Below, piece by piece: positions 10,501-22,500 of a stretch of DNA of 64,000 nt; the stretch's first letter is position 1; each line of letters begins with the position of its first letter. The stretch lies in NCBI GenBank assembly GCA_964551735.1, contig CAZKEF010000006.1, forward strand, positions 124,001-188,000, written 5' to 3'. Position numbers and translations under genes: made by a program. This DNA is from DAOUAT01 sp964551735 (GTDB lineage Bacteria > Chloroflexota > Anaerolineae > CG2-30-64-16). A model generated the notes under the pieces. The model was not told the DNA's origin, did not search any database, and worked only from the letters and a program-made list of their open reading frames with translations.

Positions 10501-13500
10501 GCACGGCGGCCACCGGCGTCTACAGCCTGACACAGACGGCCGGCGCGCTGATCGTGGATTGGGCCGAGCTGGCGAAGCAGGCTACGCTTTGGCTGCCGTT
10601 CGAGGATCCGATCACGGCGGACCGCTCCGGCAGCATCCCGGAACACCAACAGACCTGCGCCGGCACGTGCGCCTCGGCCCTGGGTCGGTTCGGCAACGCC
10701 CTTAGCCTGAACGGCAGCAGCTATGTGCGTTCGGACAAGATCCCGCCGCAGGCCGAGTATTCCGTGTCGTTTTGGTTCAAGGCATCGGCCGCGACCGGCA
10801 TGTTGGTGGCAGAAGACAAACAGAACGGTCGCCGCGTCTATCTGCAGGGCGGACAGGTGTGCGGCGAGGCCTGGTTCAACTACAACAGCCCGGAAAACGT
10901 CTGCAGCAGCGTCAGCTACAACGACAATACCTGGCATCATGTCGTCTACACCATTGGCGGAGCGGGGGCGCTCCGCTCGCAGCGCATCTATGTTGACAGC
11001 GTGCTCCGCGCCCAGGGCGCCGCGACCACGGCCAATGTGGGCAGGGTCGGCCCGCTGTCCATGGGCTTCGACCACGCGCGCGGCTCCGGTTACTTCACCG
11101 GGCAACTGGATGACCTGCGCGTCTATGACCGGGCCATCAGCCAGGCCGAAGTCGCCGCGCTCTCCAACCAGCCGGTGCTCTACTGGAAGATGGACACATA
11201 CACCCAGACCTCGAGCGGGCAGAATTGGCCCGACAGCTCGCCCCTGGGCAGCAACGGCGCGTGTCTTGCCGCCACCTGTCCAGCGCAAGCGCAGGGCGTC
11301 AGCGGCAACGCAGCCTGGCTCTACGGCAGCCAGTATCTCGGTGTCCAAAACGCGGCGCTCAACCTGACCGACGGCCAGCTCACCTTCGTGGCCTGGATCT
11401 GGCCTTCCAACGTGGAGGACAGGTGCATCGCGACCGAGGCCTACTATTGCACCCTGTATCAGCCCCAGGGCATCATGGGGCTGAACAGCGGCCTGAGCTC
11501 TGCCTATCCGACGCTGCAGCGCACCGGCAACAAGCTGCGGTTCGGCTTCGGCACCGCGGACGGCATGCGCTACGTGACCACCGGGGATGTGCTTACCAAG
11601 GGCGCGTGGAATCATGTGGCGGTCTCCTACGTGGATGGCGTGGTTCGCATCTACGTCAACGGGCTGCTGGTGAAGGAAGACAGCGGCGCCTTCGTCAAGA
11701 ACGGGGTGCCGTACAAGCCGGCCGGGAACGGCCTCACGATCGGCCGGTCGAGCAACGCGGCCACGCTGAACTTCCAGCATGTGTATGTGACCGATGAGGG
11801 GGACCCGGGCGATGCCGAGCTGTGCATGGCCTTCGGCCCCGGCACGCGCAGCCAGGTCTTCGACCAGAGCGTGCGCGGCAAGAACAACTGGTACGATTTC
11901 TACACCACGCAAGTGCTCAACGAGGGCGCCAGCCTGGAGCTTTGGGAGGACGATGGCGGCACGCGCTGTGGCTCGGCCCCCGATGGCTCGGGCGCGTACA
12001 GAGATGACCCGATTACGACCTTCTACTGGGACACCAACGAAGCCAGCACGGGACAGGACTTCGCGTCCGTACGCCATGCTGACCGCAAGGCGTTTTCCGG
12101 CGAGGTCACGGGCGAGGTGACGTACATCTACGACAATGACTCCATCCCGTTCCAGGGCGCGGTTGACGAGTTAATGATCTACAACCGGGCGCTGGATGGC
12201 GACACCATCGCCGAGCTATATCGCAACACCGCGGTGCTGCTACACCTGCGGCTGGATGAGCCGCCGGGTGAGACCGCGTTTCGGGACGCGGCCAGCGATC
12301 GCCGCGCCGCATGCACCGGCGGTGCCTGCCCCACCTCGGGGATGCCCGGACGCGTCGATCAATCAGCCAGCTTCGGCGGCGACGACGTGCTGACGCTGCC
12401 CAACAGCGCGGTCAACCGGCTCACGCACGGCTTCAGCGTGGCGGCCTGGGTCAAGCCCGAGGCGGTGAGCGGCGTGCAGCGCGCTGTCTCGTCGTCGCGG
12501 CAGACGACCGCCAATGGCTGGGGGTTTGGCCTCGACGATGACGACCTGCGCTTCACCACCTTCGGGATTCGAGATTACAGGCTGACCGGGTTGGGCCTTC
12601 CGGTGGGCAGTTGGACGCACATTGCGGCCGTGCTCGACGATAACGACGATGTGAGCTTCTATGTCAACGGGACCTACCGGGGCCGGGTTGATCACGACCG
12701 CGCGGCCAACGCCGACACCGACGATGCGCTGTTGATCGGCGCGAGCAAGGGCCTGGGCAGCGCGACCCTGATCGAGCAGTTCACCGGCCAGCTCGACGAT
12801 GTGCGCGTGATCGGCCGCAGCCTCTCGGCAGCCGATATTCTGACCATCTACCGCAGCGCGCCCGTCCTGCAACTGGCCTTCGACGAGGCGCGCGGCGCGA
12901 CGCAGTTCGCGGACAGCTCGCCGAACGGCTTCACGGCCTCATGCAGCGGCGGCTGCCCGACGGCTGGCGATGCCATCATCGGCCGGCTGCGCGGTGCGGC
13001 CGAGTTCGACGCGTACGACGACCGGCTCACCGTGCCCGACAACGCCGCGCTGCAACTCGACACGTTCACGGTCGGCGCCTGGGTGTACCCCACCGCAGAC
13101 ACCGGCGCCAGCGGCCAGGAGCTCGTGGGCAAGTACGACAAGTCCTACGCCAGCGGCACCTACAACTGCAACTACAAGCTCTACCTGCCAGCCAACAGCA
13201 TGCGGCCGGCCCTGATCATTCAAGATACGGGCAGCGCTGTCGCAAGCTGGTCTGTCACCAGCCAGGTGTCACTCCCGAAGGAACAATGGAGCCACGTGAT
13301 GGGCACGTTCGACGGGCTGCGGCTGCGCATCTACGTCAACGGCACGCTGCAGGGGACGTCTGTCTTGCCCAGCGCGAAGGTTCCCAAGAAGACGGCCAAC
13401 GCGCTCTCTATCGGCCGTTACTACGACCGGACCTTGACCTACGATGGCTTCCGCGGCCGGCTGGATGAGGTCACGGTCTACGCGCGGCCGCTGAACGGCG

Positions 13501-16500
13501 TCGAAATCTATAACACCTACCTCTACCAGCGCGGCTGGGTTGAAGAACGCTTCAGCCAGGATATCACCGTGGACGCGAACATGCCATCCAGCGCGCTGAC
13601 GGTCCCGGCCAACTACCTGCCGCAGGCGCAGATGGTGCTGCTGGCCACTGCCTCGGATGCCACTTCGGGCATCGGCGAGCTGGACCTTGGCGCCTGCCGG
13701 GCGCCCGCCGCATGCACGCCCTCCGCCTGGGCTGCGGCGCAGCGATGTACGGATGCGACCGAAGATGGTGCGTGGTGCCCGGTCTTCAGCCCGACCGCCG
13801 AAGGCCGCCACACCCTCAAGGTGCGTGCCACTGACGTGGCGGGCAACCGGGCCGAAGCGGCCTCGGCCGTGACCGTCTACGTGGACGGCCGGCCACCGAC
13901 GGTCGCGCTGGACCAGGCGGCGAACAGCCTGATCAACGCGACGCTGCATCCAACCCTGCCGAACACCTGGGTCGTCCACCTGTCCGGCACGGTCAGCGAT
14001 CCAACCTTGAGCGACGGCGCCGCGGGCAGCGGCATCCCGGCCGACGGCGTGCGGGTCACGCTGGTGGGTGAGGGGGCCGCGGCCGCCGGCCTGGGCACAC
14101 AGACCGCAAACATTTCCGGCGGCACGTGGTCGCTGGACTATGTGATGAATGAAGCGGACCCGAGCGGCAGTTACAGCGTGCGGGTGGAGGCGCAAGACAG
14201 CGTGGCGCGGCTGACGGGCCTGGCGCCTGACCAGGTGACGCAGCACATAGCCCGAATCGAACGAAGCATCACGGTGGACGGCCTGGCGTCATCCGTGGGC
14301 TACAACACCGCCAGCAGCTCCTCCGATTTTATCACCGGCAGCACGATGCTGTCCGGCGATGCGACCGAACGGCCGGTGGACCTGGCGCTGAACTGGGTCG
14401 CGCCGGCCGGCGCTGGCGACCAGGCAGGCATCACGATCACGTGCAACAGCATCGAGCTATACAAGATCCTGCCGGGCATCTATCCGTCGTTGGGCGGCGA
14501 GTACGGTTGGCACGGCACGACCCATCAGGGTGCGACCTGCCAGGTGGCAGTTGTCGGCGGCGCGGGCGGCGCGGCGAGGGTCTGCGGCGAGCAGGTGGCG
14601 ACGTGGGCCGCGGGCAGCGGTGGGACGACCTTCACAGCCGACGCGCCGGCCTGCGGCGGGAGCACGATTGCGGCCGCGGCCGGGGGTCTGGATGCGATTG
14701 ATGGCTCCGTCTCCGGCATCGCGGGCGTAGATGTCGGGTTTACCCTGGCCATGCCCGGTTCGGTATTCTACCAGGACCCGGCCGCTGGCAGCGAATTGCT
14801 GCACCTGAACTTCGAAGACGCGCCGGCGGCCAACGGCAGCATCACCTTCCGGGATGTCACCGGCCAGGACCACAACGGGACCTGTTCCTCGTCCGCCACG
14901 TGCCCGCGCTCCGTGCAGGGACCGGACACCGGCCAGGGCGTCCTGTTCGATGGGAGCAACGACACGGTCAGCGTGACCTACAAGGACGATCTGAATGTGG
15001 GCACGGGGCCGTTCACGCTGGCGCTCTGGATGCGGTTCGACGGTTCGAGCGGTTGGCGTCCCTTGCTCGAATGGGGGACCAGTGGCAAGAACTTTGGACT
15101 GACCGCGGTCTCTGACGGCCGCATCTATGCGAATATCTGGCAGAACAATGGGTGGGTGATGCAGATGTACGGCTGGGCGACGCCTATTCACGCCTGGCAC
15201 CATGTGGCGGTGACGCGCGACAATGCCAACGTCTGGTCACTTTTCATTGACGGTGCGAAAGCGGACACCGAGACGGCCGCCTACAACATGGATGGGCTGA
15301 CGCACGCTATTACACTCTCGCCACGCTCGGGCGGCACCATCAACTACTTCTACGGCGGCATGGACGAGGTGCGCCTTTTCAACCGGCAGCTCGCGGACGC
15401 CGAAGTAAAGAGTCTGAGCGATGGGACGTTCGACAGCGGCACCGTGCTGGCGCTGCCGTTCGACGAAGGGATCGCCGTGGACGGCAGCACCCTGGCAGAT
15501 CGCTCAGGTGCGAGGCGGGACGCGACCCTGCAGGCCGGCGCCGGCGACACGGCCAACAAGGCCACCGCCAGCAAGGTCGGCGCGAACGCGCTTGCCCTGG
15601 ACGGCGCGGACGATTATGCGGGAGTCGCCGGCAGCAGCGGGTTGAACCTGGCCGCGGGCCGCTTCACGCAGGCGGCCTGGGTCTACCCGCAGCCGCTCGA
15701 CAACGCGGTCCACCCCGTCATCGGCGCAGGCGCGCTGGTCGAGCCGAGCCAGGCGTACCCCTTCATCGAAATCGTCAACCGGGTGCAGATCAGCGCGGGC
15801 TTCGGCGACGGGACTGCGCTTCAGCGCATCACCACCGGAAACCTGCTGACCGAGAACGCCTGGAACCACATCGCGACCACCTTCGACGGCATCACCTACA
15901 CCGTCTACATCAACGGTACGGCCCGCTACGAAACCAACGCGCTTTCGGGCAAGCGGCCCGCGGCCACCACCCGCCTCGACGTAGGCCGCGGCAGCCTGGC
16001 GACCAGTTCCGGTTGTGCGCGCATTACCTTCAAGACGCTGACGCCGTACAAGGACGCCAACTACTACGACCTCTACTTCGGTGACCGTGTTTATAAAGGG
16101 CCGCTCCACGCGGCGGTGAACCATGGGTTGACGGTCAGCCAGTATCGCGATTTCTGCGGCAGCGGCACGATCGAAGTGCGCGCCCACTACAGCGGCGCCT
16201 GGCACTCCCTGGGGACAAAATCCATCGGCACGACGGCGGGCACGGGCCAGTTCACCGCCAACAACGGGTCGAGATCGGCCAAGATCACCTGGCAGGTGAC
16301 CGCGGCGATCGCAGACCAACGCTTCTTCCGCGGCCGGCTCGACGAGGTCAACATGTGGAACCGCGCGCTGTCACCGGCTGAAATCAAGGAGCTGGCCGCC
16401 CTGAGCTGGCGGCCGGCCACCGTGGCGCAGAGCGGCGCGGGCGTGGGGGTGACGAGCTGGCAGCTTGCGCCGCTGGCCGGGCTGGAGGGCTACTACAGCG

Positions 16501-19500
16501 TCGAGACGCGCGGCCGCGACGTTGCGGGTCACGAACGGGCGACCGGCCTGGCGTGGCAGGGTAACGTGGATACGCTGGCCCCGCGAGTCGCGATCACCCG
16601 CACCACGACGGCCACCGGCTATCACTACGTCACCACGGCAGAAGATTTCAACCTGACCGAGGCTGGTTTCCGCACCCCGTGCGGCGCGGGGGTCATTGAT
16701 AGCCGATCCTACTTCACGGCACCCTGGTACACCACCCTCGACCCCACCGGCCAACGCCTCTATCGCGTGAGCGCCGCGTGTGACGTGGGGCCCCTCGCCC
16801 TCGGCCTAGCCGAAGTCGGGTCGCAAGCCTTCTCGGGCTATGCCCGAGGCATCGCCTTCGACGCGGGCAAGGCCTATCTGGCCGCGTACGGCAGCGGGTT
16901 GCAAATCGTCAACGTGGCGACTCCGACCGCGCCGGTCGTGCTGGGCGGACTGGCGCCGGCCTCCAGCAACGCTCGCGGGGTGGCCGTGGCCGCGAACCGC
17001 GCCTACCTGGCCAACGGCGCCTTGGGCCTCCAGATCATGGACGTGTCGGCGCCATCTTCGCCGGCCCTGCTCGGCGCCTACGACTCCCCCGGCACGACCT
17101 CCGGCGTCGCGCTGGTCGGCGCCTACGCCTACCTGGCCGACGGCGCGAGTGGCCTGCGCATCGTGGACGTGAGCACGCCGTCGGCCCCGGTGGAGGTCGC
17201 GGCCTACGACACCAGCGGCGTGGCCAACGGCATCGCGGTCAGCGAGCCGCGGCCGGTCATGGTGGCTCGCGTCACGCCATTAGACCAGCCGCAGGCGCCC
17301 GCCGGCCTGCCCGACCTGGTCGTGGCGATCACCGCCGACCCGCTCACTATCGCGCCCGGCGAGAGCACCACGGTCACCATCGTTATGACGAACCAGGGGG
17401 ATGACCTCTTCCAGTTCGACGGGCCGGCAGCCTACCTCGATCTGTACGAAGACACCGAGCCGGCGTCGTGCGACCATGACACCGGCTCGGCTGCCTATTC
17501 GTGGGAATTCGGCTACATGGAGCCCGGCGCGTCGCTGACCTTCACCCGGACCTTCTCGTACGGGGACGCCGGCTGGCACGCGTACTATGCCCAAGCCGAT
17601 GCCTCGTGCCTGGGGTACGAATCGGACGAGGGCAACAACATCGCGGGGCCGGAGGAGATTGAGGTGATCGGCGAGCCGCTCACACCGACCCCGACGGCCA
17701 CGTCGACCTTGACCGCGACGCCGGGCTCCTCGCCTACACCGACGCTGACAGCCACGCCGACCGCGTCCCCCACGCCCGGCGGCCCCGGCACGACCCGCGT
17801 CTCCTTCTGGACCGACGGTAACCAGAACCCGAACGGTTCGTATCACCCGGCCCTCTCGGCTGATGCCCGCATGGTGGCCTACGATACCGCCGGCCTATAT
17901 TACGACGTGTTCGTCTACGATCGGGCAAACGGCAGCACCCGGAACCTTTCGACCAACCTGGCGTACGGCTCGTCGCAGTATCCGGCCATCTCGGCCGACG
18001 GTCGCTATGTCGCGTATCAGGCGTTCCATTTCGGCCGGAGCTACGACGACCTCTGGCTGCACGATTTGCAGACCGGCGGCGGGCAGCTCCTCTACCTGGG
18101 CGAAGGCAACACCCTGGCCAACGCCGGGAGCTCGCGCCCCTCGCTCTCGGCCGAAGGCCAGTACCTGGCGTACCAATCCGACGCGACGAACATCGTCGCG
18201 GGCGACACCAACAGCGCGACCGACGTGTTCGTGCGCGACCTGCAGACCGGCGCGACCGGGCGCGTCTCGGTGGCCTCGGACGGCACGCAGGGTAACGGCG
18301 CGTCCGTGCTCGAGAACCACGGCAACCTGTCGGCCGATGCCCGCTACGTCGTTTTCACTTCGGACGCCACGAACCTGGTGGCCGGCGACACCAACGTCGC
18401 AAGCGACATCTTCATCCACGACCGGCAGAGCGGCGCGACGACGCGCGTCTCGGTGGCGACGGGCGGAGGGCAGGCAAACGGCGCATCGCTCCATCCGGTC
18501 ATCTCCGGCAATGGCCGCTACGTCGCGTTCGAATCCGATGCGACGAACCTGGTCAGCGGCGACACCAACAACCGGCGTGACATCTTCCTGCACGACCGAC
18601 AGACCGGCCAGACGACGCGGCTCTCGCTGGACTCGGCGGGGGGCCAGGCCAACGACAACTCCTGGAACCCGGCCATCTCGGACGACGGGGCCGCAGTCGC
18701 TTTCGAGTCCATGGCCACGAACCTTGTGGCGGGCGACACCAACGCCGCGACCGATGTCTTCGTGCGCGACACCTCGGCCGGGACGACGCAGCGCGTCTCC
18801 GTGAGCACGGGCGGCGGTCAGGGCAATGGTCACTCCGAATGGCCTGCGCTGACCGGCGATGGGGCGCACGTAGCGTTCCATTCCTATGCCGGCAACCTGG
18901 TGGCTGACGACACTAATGGCGCGATGGACGTCTTCGTGCACGACCTGACCGACTACATCCCGCCGACGCTGACGCCTACCCCCACGCCGACTTTCACGCC
19001 GACGCCGACCAATACACCCACCAACACGCCTACATTCACGCCGACGCACACGCCAACGAACACACCGACGCATACGCCGACCAATACACCTACGCACACA
19101 CCCACCAACACGCCGACGCATACGCCAACATTCACGCCGACGCCGACCAATACACCTACGAACACGCCAACCCATACGCCGACGCACACACCCACCAACA
19201 CGCCAACGCACACGCTGACGCACACACCCACCAACACGCCAACGCATACACCGACAAAAACGCCAACGCACACGCCGACGCACACACCCACCAACACGCC
19301 AACGCATACACCGACAAAAACGCCAACGCACNNNNNNNNNNNNNNNNNNNNNNNNNNNNNNNNNNNNNNNNNNNNNNNNNNNNNNNNNNNNNNNNNNNNN
19401 NNNNNNNNNNNNNNNNNNNNNNNNNNNNNNNACGCCGACGCACACACCCACCAACACGCCAACCAATACACCCACGCGCACCCCGACACCTACGCCAACC

Positions 19501-22500
19501 CTGTCGCCCCATGGCCGCTACGCCTTCGTTGCGGACGGCTCGGCCGGCGTACAGATCATTGACGTGACGAATCCTGCGGCCCCCGCGCTCGTCGGCTCGT
19601 ACAACACCGCGGGCACGGCCTACGATGTGGCCATCGGCGAGAACTACGTGCTCTACGTGGCTGACGGCGCGGCCGGCCTGGTCGTGCTCGATGTGGCCGA
19701 TCCCCGGAGACCAACGCTGGCGGCCCGCTACGACACGCCAGGCGACGCGCGCGGCCTGATCTTCGCGGATGGCCGGGTCTACCTGGCCGACGGCGGCGCC
19801 GGGCTGCTGGTCTTCGATGTAGCAAACCCTGCCGCGCCGGCCCTGGCCGCCAGCTTCGACACCCCCGGCTTTGCCTACGACGTGGTCGTCTCAAGCCATT
19901 ACGTCTACGTGGCCGACAACAGCTACGACCTGCGGGTGATCGACCTACAGGCGCCACTGTCCGCCACCGCGTGCGACGCCGCCGGGAATTGCACCACCGT
20001 CACCGCCGCGGCCGCTACTGTGACTCGCCCTGACTCTGCAAGCATTCTGAGCGGAGCACGGCCGCAGGATGGCCGTGCGAAGTCGAAGGATGCGGCCTTA
20101 GGCGATGACCACTCCGCACCCTTCGACTCCGCTCCTCCGCTCAGGGTGCTCCGCTCAGATGTTGCGCTGCCGCACTCCAACCTCTCCGTTTCTTTCGCCG
20201 GCCTGCCCTCGCCCCTGGGCAACCTTGACCCTGTCAGCGTGGCCGGGCAAGCGCAGAGCAGCGCCTCAACGCTGCAGGCACTCACCGTCACAGTAGCGTC
20301 GGCGGCCGATCCCTTGCTGGTCGAGACCTGGCCCGCGGGTGAACTCAGCGAAATGACCTGGGAAACTGCGTGGACGCCGGCCGGCGAGGGCGAGCACATC
20401 CTGCAGGCCGAAGCCCGCGATTGGGCCGGCAATGTCGCGACCGACATCTTCACCGTGACGGTGGATGCGCTGCCACCCGCTGTCGCGCTCACGCCCACGG
20501 TGGTCACCGGCACGGCCTACTACGAGCCGAGCACCATCAGCCTGACCGCGCTGATGACCGATACCATCGGGCTGGCAGGCTGCCGCTGGCGGGTGGCCGG
20601 TGGGGAGTGGCAAGCGGGGTGGCTGGGTGACAAGAGCGCGAACCCGCCACTGGCGGCGACCTGTCGCGCGGCCTGGAACACCGCGGGCGCCCTGCCGGAT
20701 AGCGCGGCCTTCGAGGTTACGATGGAAGCGACCGATCTGGGCGACCACACGACCCAGGTCACCGAGATGGTCACGGTGGACGTGATGCCGCCGGCCGCGG
20801 GGGCCTTGACGCTGCGAAGCGGCGACCTCCCCGTGGCAAGCGGCGACACCGTGGCGGACGGCGCGCTGACCCTGGAATGGACCGCAGCCACTGACGGCAG
20901 CGGCCTGGGCGATTACACGGTGCAGTGGCGCAGCGCGGTGACCGACGTCGTGACGACCGCCAGCGAGACCGTGTCGCCGGCCGGGTCGCTCACCGCCAGC
21001 TTCATTGCCGACGAGGGCCAACAGATCAGTGTGGGATTGATGAGCCAGGACATTTACGGCCAGGAGACTTGGGCCAATACCGGCCCTATCACCGTTGATG
21101 GCCCGTTCACGCCGGATTACATCTGGCTGGGAGCCAGGACGGCTCAAGCCGTGACTACGAACGCGTCGAACTGGCTTGCTTCAGGCTGCACGCTCCTGGG
21201 CGCCGACCGTCGCGCCGCGCGGCACGCGGCCGGGCAGACCACCCGCAGCGCCGAGCAGCAGTTGTACGCCACTTGGGGCCATGAAGCCCTGGGGCTGGCC
21301 TGGGCCGGCGCGGCCTGGGATCTGGCAGGCGACCTCTTCATCTATCTGGATGTTGACCCAACAAGCGGCGAAGCCATCGCGTTCAACCCCTACCTGGCGC
21401 CCAGCGGCGAGGAGGACTACAGCCCTGATGGGACGACCGTGACCCTGCCCACCAGCTTCGGCGCAGATGTGGTCGCCTGGGTGCGGGATACCCACACTGC
21501 GCAGCTCTTCCGCTGGGATGGCAGCGAGTGGGTGCACCTGGCCGACCTGGGGCCGGCCGAGTATCGGCATGACCCCGCGGCGCAGCAGACGCGGTTGTAT
21601 CTACCGTTCGACCTGCTGGGTGTCGCCGATCCGACCGCCAACGCGCTCGGTTTGCTGGCCTTCGCGTCTGAGGAGGATATGCTAAGGCTTTGGGCCGCGC
21701 TGCCGGCGGCCAACCCACTCAACAGCGACCGGGCAACCGGGCTCGGCGCGCTGGCCGAGGAGGATCGCGATATCACCTTGACCCACGCCTATCGCTGGGA
21801 CGCGCTCGGGCCGGGCATCTGCCCGAATGGCAGCCTGGGCGGCGCCGTGGCTTACCCGGATAGTGACCTGCGCGTGAGCCTGGCCTCTGACCCGGCAGCG
21901 GCAAGCTACAGCCTGCTCGCCGATGGTCTCTTCTGGCTGAGCGATCTGTTGACCAGCACCCCGCCGCCCGACGTGAACGAACAGTTGAGCTTCCTGGCTC
22001 GCGACCAGCTCCCGCTCGGCCCCGGCACCCCGGTAAGCTACACGCTGGCGTTCCGTAACCTGGGCGCAGGGACTGCGGCCGGTGCGTTCGCCGAGGTGAC
22101 CGCCCAGTACGATCTGCGGCTGACCGGCGCGGCCGATGGCATCCACCTGACCGTGCCGCTGGGCGACGTGGCGCCGCTGGCCGAGGGGACGGTTTCCTTC
22201 GATGGCTATGTGGTCCCCGGCGGCAGCGCCATCTGGGCCCCGGTCACCGTGCGCATCTTCGACGCGGCACACCCGGCCACCGGCGAGCCGCTGGAATGGT
22301 TGTGGATGAACCACCGCGTGGATCGCACCGCGCCGGAGTTCATGGGCATCGCAGCGCCGAAGTACTGGCTGGGGCCGGGACTGAACCAGGTGGCAGCCTA
22401 CGTGTACGACGACGCGGGGGTCGCTCAGGCGCAGTTGGACGTCAACGGCACGGACCAGGTCGCCTGCGTGCCTGTCGAGCAAAACGGTTCCTGGACGTGC

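Noticed and set aside
10302..12077. Minus-strand open frame of 591 codons
   Set aside because: Antisense to LamG domains of the giant gene; composition is that of a shadow frame.
17895..19481. Minus-strand frame of 528 codons with a Val-Gly/Arg-Trp-rich repeat
   Set aside because: It is the reverse reading of the PD40 and Thr-Pro-coding repeats and runs through the N gap.
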